Made by a program: the position numbers and the translations under genes | From: Acidimicrobiia bacterium | GTDB lineage: Bacteria > Actinomycetota > Acidimicrobiia > Acidimicrobiales > SKKL01 | Assembly: GCA_016649895.1 (NCBI GenBank) | Contig: JAENWR010000014.1 | Location: 1 to 49,512 of the forward strand | Direction of reading: 5' to 3' | DNA: 49,512 nt | Part shown: in pieces, positions 8,921-17,158 of the stretch | How the letters are laid out: each line of letters starts with the position of its first letter | Position numbering within the stretch: the stretch's first letter is position 1 | The notes under the pieces: model-generated | Databases searched by the model: none | Told to the model about the DNA's origin: nothing | What the model saw: only the letters and a program-made list of their open reading frames with translations

Positions 8921-10452
8921 GCCGCGCTCGTGGCCGCAGGCAGAGCGAAGCCGAAGGTGGCACCCTCGCCGTCGGCGGATCGGAGCCACATCCGGCCGGC
9001 CTGGGCTTCGACGAGCGACCTGGCGATGAACAGGCCGATGCCGCTACCCGGCACGTGGGCGCTCTGGGGTAGGCGCACGAACCGGCGGAAGAGCAGCGGC
9101 TGCTGGAGCTCGGGGATGCCGGGCCCGTGGTCGGTGACCGTGACGGTGACCTCGGCGCCGTCGCGTCGGACATCGAGCTCGATCGGTGAGTCGGGGGGCG
9201 AGAACTTGATGGCGTTCGACACGAGGTTGGCGAGCACCTGCCAGGTGCGACGTTCGTCTCCCACGACCTTGGTGCCCGCGCCGACATCGATGACGAGACG
9301 TCGATCCGGGTTGGTGACGGCTGCGTCGTCGGTCACGGCATGGACCGCATCGGCGATGTCGAACGGCGTCGAGACCACGCGCAGCTCGCCGGCCTCGATC
9401 TGGACGACGTCGAAGGCGTCATCGACGAACTCGCTGACGGCGACGGCTCGTTTCGCCGCTCGCTCCAGCAGCTCCAGCTTCTTGTCGTCGGTGATCCCCG
9501 CCCAGTCGGTGAGCATCATCTGGAGGAGGTGCTGGACGACGTTGACCGGGCCGCGGAGGTCGTGGGCGATGACCGCCACCAGCTCGGTCTTCATTCCGTC
9601 GAGCTCGGCCAGGCGGGCCGAGGCCTCGCGCTCGCGCTCGAGCACCCCGCGCAGGGCGTCCTCGCCGCGCTTGCGGTCGGTGAGGTCGCGGGTCACCTTG
9701 GCGAACCCGCAGTGCTCCCCGTGGGCGTTGCGCAGCGCCGTGATGATGACGTTGGCCCAGAACCGGGAGCCGTCGCGGCGCACGCGCCAACCCTCGCTCT
9801 CCCAACGACCGTGTTCCAAAGCCTCACGGAGGCCTTGGTCGGGTACCCCCTGGCGTCGGTCCTCCTCGGTGTAGAAGACGGAGAAGTGCTGGCCGACGAT
9901 CTCGGCTGCCGGGTAGCCCTTCAGTCGTTCGGCGCCCAGGTTCCAGGTGTCGATGGTGCCGTCGGCGCGCAACAGGAAGATGGCATAGTCGCTGACGCCG
10001 GTGACGAGGAGCCGGAAGCGCTCCTCACTGTCGCGCAGGGCCGCCTCGCCGCGGCGGCGCTCGGAGAGGTCGCGGGTGACCTTCCCGAACCCGGTGAGGC
10101 GGCCGTCGGCGCCGCGGATCACGGTGATGACCACGTTGGCCCAGAACGTGCTGCCGTCGGAGCGAAGCCGCCAGCCCTCGTCCTCGAAGTGCCCGTCGGA
10201 CATCGCGATGGCGAGCTCCTGGTCGGGCAGCTCGGCCTCGACGTCCTCGGGTAGGTAGAAGCATGAGAAGTGGCGGCCGATGATGTCCTCGGCCCGGTAG
10301 CCCTTGAGCCGCTCGGCACCGGCGTTCCATGTCATGACGTGGCCGTCGGGATCGAGCACGAAGATCGCGTAGTCGGTGACGCCCTGGACCAGGTCGTGGA
10401 TGAACTCGCGCTGCAGGGGCGAGCGCCCAGAGAGGTCGGGCGGATCGGTCAC
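8917..10452 (-). CDS. Tandem-PAS sensor histidine kinase
   Basis: The product has 511 residues and no membrane segments, so it is probably a cytosolic sensor. Two near-repeat PAS domains (about residues 20-130 and 147-258) share DYAIF, TWN.GAERLKGY, FWANV and KVTRDL elements, so they arose by duplication. A coiled-coil linker leads to the HisKA domain with H297 in AVIAHDLRG, then a HATPase domain with LVSNAIKFS, DHGPGIP and GSGIGLFIARSL. GTG 10452 was chosen for its GGAGG site about 11 bases upstream; the PAS fold begins shortly after it. It is first in an operon with the receiver-HATPase fusion (4-bp overlap) and the GGDEF gene, so it is the likely phosphodonor. Confidence 0.92.
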   Translation of the reverse strand: MTDPPDLSGRSPLQREFIHDLVQGVTDYAIFVLDPDGHVMTWNAGAERLKGYRAEDIIGRHFSCFYLPEDVEAELPDQELAIAMSDGHFEDEGWRLRSDGSTFWANVVITVIRGADGRLTGFGKVTRDLSERRRGEAALRDSEERFRLLVTGVSDYAIFLLRADGTIDTWNLGAERLKGYPAAEIVGQHFSVFYTEEDRRQGVPDQGLREALEHGRWESEGWRVRRDGSRFWANVIITALRNAHGEHCGFAKVTRDLTDRKRGEDALRGVLEREREASARLAELDGMKTELVAVIAHDLRGPVNVVQHLLQMMLTDWAGITDDKKLELLERAAKRAVAVSEFVDDAFDVVQIEAGELRVVSTPFDIADAVHAVTDDAAVTNPDRRLVIDVGAGTKVVGDERRTWQVLANLVSNAIKFSPPDSPIELDVRRDGAEVTVTVTDHGPGIPELQQPLLFRRFVRLPQSAHVPGSGIGLFIARSLVEAQAGRMWLRSADGEGATFGFALPAATSAA

Positions 10453-10498
10453 GCGTCGACGGCCTCCATCGGAGCCACCATACGACGTGCTGCAACGT

Positions 10499-11068
10499 CT
10501 AGCGCGCCTGCCTTCCGAGCGTGGCGAGGACGCGATCCTGGCGGTCGGCGTCGGTCGCCACCTCGACGCCCGGCACGCAGACACCCTGCATGTAGATGGA
10601 GTCACCGAAGGTGGTGATGCCCGCCTCGAGCTGGTCGAGCTCGGCATCGGTGAAGCGCTCGACGCGCCCAGCGGCCTGGGAGAGGTCCCAACGGTGGGCG
10701 ACCATGTCGAACACGTGGAACTGCTCGAGGGTCGCGCCCACGGTGGTGGGTCCGAAGTGGCCCTCGTAGCCAGTTGCGGTGGCTCGCTCGTCGGAGATGG
10801 CAGCGAGCACCGCCTCGCTGTGGCCGCGCCAGGCAGCCGCGGGGTCCGCGTCGATGTCGGGGGCACCAGGCAGCTCGACGTCGTGGTCGGCGAGGAACTG
10901 ACGTTGCGTCTCGATCATGTGGCGGAGCACGTCGCGGGCGGTCCAACCGTCGCACGGAGAGTCGCGCTCCCAGTCGTCGGCGGGGAGGTTGTCGATCAGG
11001 TCGGTGAGCGGACCGTTGGCGGTGGCGTAGCGCTCAGCGGTGGTGGGGGTCGGTGTCGTGGGGCTCAT
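10499..11068 (-). CDS. TIGR03086 family protein (DinB/mycothiol-dependent isomerase-like fold)
   Basis: A 189-residue protein of the actinobacterial TIGR03086 group, in the MDMPI/DinB helical-bundle superfamily. Diagnostic segments are SPCDGWTARDVLRHMIE near residue 40 and FDMVAHRWDLSQAAG near residue 128; the histidines in these helices are the usual metal ligands of the fold. Members are thought to be thiol- or metal-dependent enzymes, but few have known substrates. The gene is divergent from the AraC-type gene with 37 bp between starts, so the two may share a control region. Confidence 0.82.
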   Translation of the reverse strand: MSPTTPTPTTAERYATANGPLTDLIDNLPADDWERDSPCDGWTARDVLRHMIETQRQFLADHDVELPGAPDIDADPAAAWRGHSEAVLAAISDERATATGYEGHFGPTTVGATLEQFHVFDMVAHRWDLSQAAGRVERFTDAELDQLEAGITTFGDSIYMQGVCVPGVEVATDADRQDRVLATLGRQAR

Positions 11069-11105
11069 GTCCGGAAACTACGACGGCACGGCAGGCTGTG
11101 GCTTG

Positions 11106-11942
11106 ATGAAACCCGACAGACCCCCGCCGATCGCCCTCGACGAGGTCGAACGTGCCCACCTCCGCGACCCCACCGACGTCTCGCACCGCATCTACCGCTA
11201 CGAGGTGCCCGGCGATCTCACCGACCTCGCCAGGAGGTTCTGGATCCCCGTGTGGTCGGTTCCGCCCGGCCAGGAGGCACCGCAGAAGGTCCTGCAGTAC
11301 CCGGTGGCGCTCATCGTCGTGACCGATGACTACGCCCGCTTCTACGGGGTGAGCCCGGGGCTGTCGGTCACCACGCTCGCCGGCAACGGGTGGGGCGTCG
11401 GCGTGTCCTTCCAGCCGGCCGCCGGTCTGTTGCTGGCCGGTGGGCCGATGTCGGCGTGGACTGGTCGCCACGCCGAGCTCTCCGAGGTGTTCGGCGATGC
11501 GGGCGTCGAGCTGGCCGACCGCGTGCGCGCGGCCATGGGGGCAGACCCCCACGACCCCGACGCGCACGACGTCGCGATGGCGGTGGTGAACGAGCTGATG
11601 CGCCGCCACCTGCCGGTGGATCACGAAGGGCTGCTCGTGAACTCGATCGTCCGCTTCGTGGAGCAGGACCCCGACATCACGCGGGTGGCGCAGGTCTGCG
11701 GGGCGTTCGACCTCGCCGAGCGTTCGCTGCAGCGACTCACCCGCCGGCGGCTCGGGCTGAGCCCCAAGTGGCTCATCCAGCGCCGTCGCCTGCACGAGGC
11801 GGCCGAGCGGTTCCGCGATGGCTACGCCGACCTGGCCGACATCGCCGCCAACCTGGGCTACGCCGACCAGTCGCACCTCACCCGCGACTTCCGATCGGTC
11901 ACGGGCATGACCCCGGGAGAGTTCGCGGCCCGGTTCGGCTGA
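11106..11942 (+). CDS. AraC family transcriptional regulator
   Basis: A 278-residue protein. The N-terminal 160 residues form a DUF6597-like or cupin-like sensory domain with WIPVWSVPPGQ and FQPAAGLLLAGGP; the C-terminal 100 residues hold the paired AraC helix-turn-helix motifs, FDLAERSLQRLTRRRLGLSP and ADIAANLGYADQSHLTRDFR, ending with the typical MTPGEF. It should be a cytoplasmic DNA-binding activator. The target may be the divergent TIGR03086 gene. ATG 11106 was chosen because conserved sequence starts right after it. The stop is 1 base from the convergent GH43-like gene. Confidence 0.9.
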   Translation: MKPDRPPPIALDEVERAHLRDPTDVSHRIYRYEVPGDLTDLARRFWIPVWSVPPGQEAPQKVLQYPVALIVVTDDYARFYGVSPGLSVTTLAGNGWGVGVSFQPAAGLLLAGGPMSAWTGRHAELSEVFGDAGVELADRVRAAMGADPHDPDAHDVAMAVVNELMRRHLPVDHEGLLVNSIVRFVEQDPDITRVAQVCGAFDLAERSLQRLTRRRLGLSPKWLIQRRRLHEAAERFRDGYADLADIAANLGYADQSHLTRDFRSVTGMTPGEFAARFG

Positions 11943-11943
11943 C

Positions 11944-13070
11944 TCAGCGCGCCGGATCGGCGAGGTACGGGCCGGCGGTGTCGAACCCGATGCGGGCGAG
12001 CGACATGGGGCGTGGCGTGTAGCTGCGGTACTGCTGGGCCCAGGGCGCATAGGCCAGCCACACCGAGCCGTCGTGGTCGATGAGCACCGAGGCCTCGCCG
12101 GGCCCCTGCCCCTGTGAGTTCGAGCCGAGGAAGCGCTTGTCGCCGTGGCGCGTGCACGGTCCGGTCACCGTCTCGCACAGGGCCACGCCGAGGCCGTAGG
12201 TCGGTTGGTTGAACCAGCCGCCGGAGTAGAACATCCACAGCCGCCCGTCGGGGCCGCGCGCCATGTCGGGGGCCTCGACGATGTGGCCCTCCCAGCCGCC
12301 ACCGGCGTCGAGCAGGATCTCCGGCTCGCTGGCGAGGCTCAGCCCGTCGTCGCTGAGGCGCTGCACGTAGATCGACGACGGGTCCTCGCGGTCGGTGTCC
12401 CAGTTGTCGTCCGACTTCCAGAGCAGCCAGCGCGATCCGTCGTCGTCGATGAAGGTGCGGGGGTCGATGGCCCCGCCGCGCTCGGTGGGGCACACGATCG
12501 GCTCGTCGAACGGCACGTAGGGGCCGATGAGCTCGTCGGCGACGGCGTGGCCGATGCACTGCAGCTCGGTGCCCTCGAGCCGGGCGGTGAAGTAGAGCAC
12601 CCAGCCGTCGTCGGTCTCCATCACGTCGGGGGCCCAGGTGGCGTCGAGTGCGACCCAAGGTGGTAGGTCGACAGAGCGTCGCCGATGTAGTCCCAGGTGA
12701 CGAGGTCCATGGTGGCTCGCCACGGGATGTTGAGCATGCCGCCGAAGAAGTTCGTCTGGGTCGAGAACATCACGTAGCCGTCGCCGTTGCGCACCACGAG
12801 CGGGTTGGGCACGTCGAGGTCGTCGGGACCGGGTCGCCAGCCAGGGGCCTCGGGGTCGGCCCGCGGGGGCGTGTAGACGGCGGGATCGATGGTGGCCGGG
12901 GGCGCCGTGGTGGTCGACGTGGTCGTGGCGATGGCGACCGGCTCGTCGGCGCTGGTGGTGGCCGTGGTGGACGCGGCGGCGCCGTCGGCCGGCTCGGACG
13001 AGCACCCGGCCAGGGCGACGATGCCAGCGAGCGCGAACCCCGTCGCCTGTCGCCACATCGCCCGAGCCAT
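11944..13070 (-). pseudogene. Glycoside hydrolase family 43-like secreted lipoprotein, single frameshift
   Basis: ATG 13070 opens a lipoprotein signal (FALAGIVALAGC, Cys23) and a Thr/Ala-rich linker, then a five-bladed-propeller-like hydrolase: NPLVVRNGDGYVMFST, DVMETDDGWVLYFTAR, IDPRTFIDDDGSRWLLWKSD, HIVEAPDMARGPDGRLWMFYSG. The acidic residues in NPLVV-, IDPRTF- and VEAPDM-type loops match the GH43 catalytic triad pattern, suggesting arabinosidase/xylosidase-like action on cell-surface or environmental glycans. The frame switches at about 12670-12673 between GDAL and VDLPPWVALD; one extra G/C rejoins the two parts exactly. The loss is therefore likely a base-calling artefact and the gene functional. 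Confidence 0.78.
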
Positions 13071-13144
13071 CGCCGGATCCTACCGGCGACCGCCACCGTG
13101 GCATCCTCGCGAACCGATCGACGGCGATCGAACTAGAGGGGGAT

Positions 13145-13711
13145 GTGCGAGCCAGCGGGGTGCCCGACATCGACATGAGCGGATCGGACTTCGACCGGGT
13201 GGTCGAGGATCACGCGCCCGCCGTGTATCGCTACCTGGCGCGGCGGATCGGGCCAGGGCCGGCCGAGGACGTTACCGCCGAGGTCTTCGCTGCCGCCTTC
13301 TCGGGCGCGCACACCTACGACGCCATGCGTGGCACGCCGATCGCGTGGCTGATGGGCATCGCCAGCAATGCGTTGACTCGCCACTGGCGCACCGAGCAAC
13401 GCCAGCTCGAGGCGGTGCAGCGGCTCGGCGTCGATCCGCTCCGAGCGACCCAGTCGCCGTCGCCCGAGTCACAGGCCACCGAGTCGGACGAGACCCGCAT
13501 CGTGGCGGGGGTGCTGGCCACCCTGCCAGAGGTCGATCGCGAGGCGTTGATGCTCTACGCCTGGGCCGATCTGTCCTACGCCGAGGTGGTGGCGGCCCTC
13601 GACGTGCCGGTGGGCACGGTGCGCTCGCGGATCGCACGAGCCCGGGGTCGCCTTCGCGAGGGCCTGAGGGACGGCAGGGGCCAGTTGGATGGAGGAGACG
13701 ATCGTGGCTGA
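13145..13711 (+). CDS. RNA polymerase ECF-type sigma factor
   Basis: A 188-residue sigma-70 family protein with region 2 (residues 14-80: FDRVVEDHAPAVYRYLARR, then AEDVTAEVFAAAF) and region 4 (about 120-175: LPEVDREALMLYAWADLSY and VPVGTVRSRIARARGRLRE). The GTG at 13145 follows AGAGGGGG at good spacing. A linker with QSPSPESQATESDE separates the domains, as in ECF factors that lack region 3. It is first in a run of five plus-strand genes, and the next gene, overlapping its end, encodes a probable membrane-anchored anti-sigma factor. Confidence 0.93.
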   Translation: MRASGVPDIDMSGSDFDRVVEDHAPAVYRYLARRIGPGPAEDVTAEVFAAAFSGAHTYDAMRGTPIAWLMGIASNALTRHWRTEQRQLEAVQRLGVDPLRATQSPSPESQATESDETRIVAGVLATLPEVDREALMLYAWADLSYAEVVAALDVPVGTVRSRIARARGRLREGLRDGRGQLDGGDDRG

Positions 13712-14783
13712 CGAGATGGACCTGCTCCGCGACTTCCGGCACGACCTCGTCGAGCCCGACACCGCGTCCATGGGCCGCCTCGTCGCCTCCATCCAGGCGC
13801 AGACGGCCGTGGTGACGGCCCCTCCGCCAGGGGAGGCGGGCGAGCGGCCCGACGGCGAGGTCGTGCTCGCGCTGACCGACTCGCCGCGTCGTCCCCGGCA
13901 CGGGGCTGTGGCGCTGGCTGCCGTGGTGGTGCTCGTGGTCGGCATCGTCGCGTGGGGCCTCTCCGTGCGCGACGACGGAGTTGCCACCGACACCGGCGCC
14001 CCGCTCGCCCCGCTCGTCGCCGATCCCGCGCCCGAGGGGTTCACCCTCGTGAGCGGCCGACCCGTCGACCGCGAGGGTGGGGGGCGTCGCACGGTCTACG
14101 TCCCGGCGGGGAGCGCCGGTCCATACGACGGGCCGATGATCACCGTCATCGCCACTCCTTGGCCGGAATCGGCCGCTGCCGCTTCAGTCGAACCGGTGGA
14201 GACATACGTGGTCGAAGACGGCGACTTCATGGTTCTGGTGGGGGGCACGGCTTCCCACAGCCACCACCTCATGGCGCGAGGGTTGTCCCTGGACGCGGCC
14301 CGTGTCGCCCACGCTGGGGTGGTGGTCGGTGAGGACGGGTCACCGCACGTCGACCCTGACGCGCTGCCGCCGGGATGGCGCGCCGTAGAGGTGGACGACC
14401 CGTGGCTCGACGGCGACCCTGCATCGGCGGGCAGCCTCCTCTACCGCGGCCCGACGGACGCGGCGCAGCACGTCAACGTGATGTCGGTCGGGTGGGCCAG
14501 GGGGAACGAGGACGACCTGGGCCACCTCAGGCTCTTCAACGCGCGTGTCGAGACGTGCACCGACGTCGACGACGGTGGGTGTGCTCGGGTCGGGGGTAAC
14601 CCGACGGTGCTGGCGATGACGTCGACGCCGGATGGCGTCTCCAACTCCTTGTCGTGGGTCGACGGCGATCGCGTGGTGAACATCAGCGGTTCTGGTCCGT
14701 CGGTCGAGGACCTCTACGCCCTCGCCACGTCGCTGCGCCCCTCCACCTGGGACGAGATAGAGGGGCTCGCCCGGCAGCCGTAG
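13704..14783 (+). CDS. Membrane-anchored probable anti-sigma factor
   Basis: A 359-residue protein from GTG 13704, which overlaps the sigma gene's stop and is preceded by GGAGGAG. An earlier in-frame ATG (13689) lacks this ribosome site. Residues 1-70 are cytoplasmic and acidic (DLLRDFRHDLVEPD), resembling the short N-terminus of CU41-type actinobacterial anti-sigma proteins. One membrane helix follows (VALAAVVVLVVGIVAWGL), then an extracytoplasmic domain of about 260 residues with no recognised fold, containing a cysteine pair (ETCTDVDDGGCARVG). Its gene position next to an ECF sigma factor and its topology support the role; there is no zinc-binding HxxxCxxC motif. Confidence 0.75.
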   Translation: MADEMDLLRDFRHDLVEPDTASMGRLVASIQAQTAVVTAPPPGEAGERPDGEVVLALTDSPRRPRHGAVALAAVVVLVVGIVAWGLSVRDDGVATDTGAPLAPLVADPAPEGFTLVSGRPVDREGGGRRTVYVPAGSAGPYDGPMITVIATPWPESAAAASVEPVETYVVEDGDFMVLVGGTASHSHHLMARGLSLDAARVAHAGVVVGEDGSPHVDPDALPPGWRAVEVDDPWLDGDPASAGSLLYRGPTDAAQHVNVMSVGWARGNEDDLGHLRLFNARVETCTDVDDGGCARVGGNPTVLAMTSTPDGVSNSLSWVDGDRVVNISGSGPSVEDLYALATSLRPSTWDEIEGLARQP

Positions 14784-14792
14784 CCTCGGCGC

Positions 14793-16067
14793 ATGGACCT
14801 TCTTCCTCAGCTGGCGCTGGTGGCGTTCCTCGTGGTGCTCAACGCTGCCTTCGCCGGTACCGAGATGGCGCTCGTGTCGTTGCGAGAGGGCCAGTTGCAG
14901 CGCCTCGAGCGCGCATCGGGGGCGGGGGCCGTGCTCGCCTCGCTGGCGCGCGAGCCGAACCGCTTCCTCGCCACGATCCAGATCGGCATCACCCTGGCCG
15001 GCTTCCTCGCGTCGGCCGCCGCCGCCGTGTCGCTGGCCGAGCCCCTGGTGGAGCCGCTCGGGTTCCTCGGCGGCGCGGCCGGGCCGGTGTCGATCGTGGT
15101 GGTGACCCTGCTGCTCGCGTACCTCACCTTGGTGTTCGGCGAGCTCGCACCCAAGCGGGTGGCGATGCAGCGAGCTGAACGATGGGGGTTGCTGGCCGCT
15201 CGACCGCTGGCGTTCATGTCGGTGCTCACCCGCCCCGTGGTGTGGCTGCTGTCGCACTCGACCGACCTGGCCGTGCGGATGATGGGCGCCGACCCTGAAC
15301 GGCAGCGCGCGCAGGTCACCGAGGGTGACCTGCGCGACATGGTGGCGGCCCAGACCTCGTTCACCGACCACCAACGGATGATCATCGTGGGTGCGTTCGA
15401 GATCAGCGAGCGTCGGCTCCGCGAGGTGGTGCGCCCCCGCCCCGATGTGGTGGTGGTCGCCGCCGATGCGACGTGTGACGAGGCGATCGATCGCCTGGTG
15501 GCGTCGAGCCACACGCGGGCCCCAGTGGCGGCGAACGGCGACCTCGACGAGGTGACGGGCTTCGTCCACATCCGCGACCTGGTGGGGGGAGGCGCCCGAC
15601 CGGTGGGTGAGCTCGCGACCGACCTGACCGAGTTCCCCGAGACCTTGGGCGTGCTCGACGCCATGCACCGGATGCAGACGCGCCACACCCAGATGGCGGT
15701 GGTGGTGAACGAGCACGGCGCGGTCGAGGGCATCGTCACCATGGAGGACCTCATGGAGGAGATCGTGGGGGAGATCTACGACGAGTCCGACCCTGACGTG
15801 CTGGCTGCACGGCGCGAGGACGACGGAGCGATCGTGCTCGAGGGGTCGTATCCGGTGCACGACCTGGTCGACCTCGGGATCGAGGGCGTGCCAGCGGGTC
15901 AGTACACCACGGTCGCCGGACTGGTCATCGATCAGCTCAACCGGATCCCCGACGCGCCCGGCGACGTGGTGACGATCGGTGGATGGACCTTCGAGGTGCT
16001 GGCGGTCCGCAAGCACACCGTCGCTGGGGTGCGCGTGCGGCCGACATGGCAGAGTGGCGCCCCGTGA
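14793..16067 (+). CDS. CNNM/CorC-HlyC family membrane protein with CBS pair
   Basis: A 424-residue protein: a CNNM transmembrane domain (residues 1-190; NAAFAGTEMALVSLRE, IQIGITLAGFLASA, LVFGELAPKRVAMQ), a CBS pair (about 205-325; RPDVVVVAADATCDEAIDRL, QMAVVVNEHGAVEGIVTMED) and a CorC/HlyC C-terminal domain (330-415). The family is linked to magnesium and other cation efflux, historically called hemolysin-like. It starts 9 bases after the anti-sigma gene stop and its end overlaps the cation exchanger gene, so the two transport genes are probably co-expressed under the ECF sigma factor. Confidence 0.92.
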   Translation: MDLLPQLALVAFLVVLNAAFAGTEMALVSLREGQLQRLERASGAGAVLASLAREPNRFLATIQIGITLAGFLASAAAAVSLAEPLVEPLGFLGGAAGPVSIVVVTLLLAYLTLVFGELAPKRVAMQRAERWGLLAARPLAFMSVLTRPVVWLLSHSTDLAVRMMGADPERQRAQVTEGDLRDMVAAQTSFTDHQRMIIVGAFEISERRLREVVRPRPDVVVVAADATCDEAIDRLVASSHTRAPVAANGDLDEVTGFVHIRDLVGGGARPVGELATDLTEFPETLGVLDAMHRMQTRHTQMAVVVNEHGAVEGIVTMEDLMEEIVGEIYDESDPDVLAARREDDGAIVLEGSYPVHDLVDLGIEGVPAGQYTTVAGLVIDQLNRIPDAPGDVVTIGGWTFEVLAVRKHTVAGVRVRPTWQSGAP

Positions 16068-17158
16068 CCACCTGGACCATCGCTGCCCTCGTCGTCGGAG
16101 TCGTTGCGCTCGTCGCCGGGGCCGAGTTGCTGGTGAGGGGCGCCGCTGCCATCGCCACCCGCCTGGGCATCCAACCGGTCGTCATCGGCCTCACGGTGGT
16201 GGCCTTCGGCACGAGCGCACCTGAGCTGGCCGTCAGCCTGGGGGCAGCCCTCGATGCCAACACCGATGTGGCGTTCGGCAACGTCGTCGGCAGCAACATC
16301 GCCAACATCCTGCTCATCCTGGGAGCGTCGGCGGTCGTCGGCGGGCTGGCGGTGTCGCAGCGGATCGTGCGCATCGACGTGCCGCTGCTTATCGTGGCGT
16401 CGATCGCCGCGCTCGTCATGGCGCTCGACAACTCGATCGGTCGGCTCGACGGGGCGCTCCTCTTCGCCGGGGTGCTCGTCTACACCGGGTGGCTCATCCG
16501 CAGCTCGCGCAACGAGACCGCAGCCGTTGCCGCCGAGTACGCAGAGTCGGTCAACGAGCTCGACGACCTGGTTGAAGACCGCCCCCTCCTGGTCCAGGTC
16601 GGTCTCGTCGTTGCCGGCTTGGTGATCCTCGTCGTCGGCTCGCAGCTGCTCGTCAACGCGGCCACCGACATCGCCGAGGAGCTCGGGGTGAGCGACCTCG
16701 TCATCGGCCTCACCGTGGTCGCCCTCGGCACCTCGCTGCCCGAGCTCGCCACGTCGCTCATGGCGGCATTCCGCGGCCAGCGCGACATCGCCGTGGGCAA
16801 CATCGTCGGCTCGAGCCTGTTCAACCTGCTGTGCGTGCTCGGTGCCAGCGGCGTCATCGCCTCCGACGGCATCGGTGTGTCCGATGCGTCGCTGCGGCTC
16901 GACTTCCCCGTGATGCTGGCTGCCACCGTCGTGCTCGTTCCCATCTTCTGGAACGGCTTCAAGATCTCCCGGCTCGAAGGTGTCGTGCTCATCGCGTTCT
17001 ACATCGCATACGTGGCGTACCTGGTGCTCGACGCCAGCGACAGCGCTGCCGCCGACGTCGTGGGCCCGGCGGTGCTCCTCGTCGCGCCGCTGGTGCTGAT
17101 GACCTTCGCTGTCCTCGGATACCAGGGCTGGCGCCGACATCGAGCCACCGCTGGCTGA
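16064..17158 (+). CDS. Calcium/sodium antiporter (CaCA family, YrbG-like)
   Basis: A 364-residue integral membrane protein with two inverted repeats of about five helices. Each repeat holds the alpha motif: GTSAPELAVSL with GNVVGSNIANILLILG, and GTSLPELATSLMA with GNIVGSSLFNLLCVLG. The glutamates in PELA and the asparagines of the GN(V/I)VGS helices are the ion ligands. The central cytoplasmic loop is acidic (ESVNELDDLVEDR). GTG 16064 forms a GTGA overlap with the previous gene; ATG 16046 is an alternative start. Expected function is exchange of Ca2+ for Na+ or H+ across the cytoplasmic membrane. Confidence 0.92.
   Translation: MTTWTIAALVVGVVALVAGAELLVRGAAAIATRLGIQPVVIGLTVVAFGTSAPELAVSLGAALDANTDVAFGNVVGSNIANILLILGASAVVGGLAVSQRIVRIDVPLLIVASIAALVMALDNSIGRLDGALLFAGVLVYTGWLIRSSRNETAAVAAEYAESVNELDDLVEDRPLLVQVGLVVAGLVILVVGSQLLVNAATDIAEELGVSDLVIGLTVVALGTSLPELATSLMAAFRGQRDIAVGNIVGSSLFNLLCVLGASGVIASDGIGVSDASLRLDFPVMLAATVVLVPIFWNGFKISRLEGVVLIAFYIAYVAYLVLDASDSAAADVVGPAVLLVAPLVLMTFAVLGYQGWRRHRATAG

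Noticed and set aside
10452-10866. Extended N-terminus for the PAS-PAS kinase upstream of GTG 10452
   Set aside because: The extra residues are Pro/Arg/Ser-rich and lie antisense to the TIGR03086 gene end; a GGAGG site precedes GTG 10452, near the start of the PAS fold.
12621-13070. Short lipoprotein gene as a separate product
   Set aside because: Its frame joins the GH43-like frame after one added base at about 12672; both parts are one gene.
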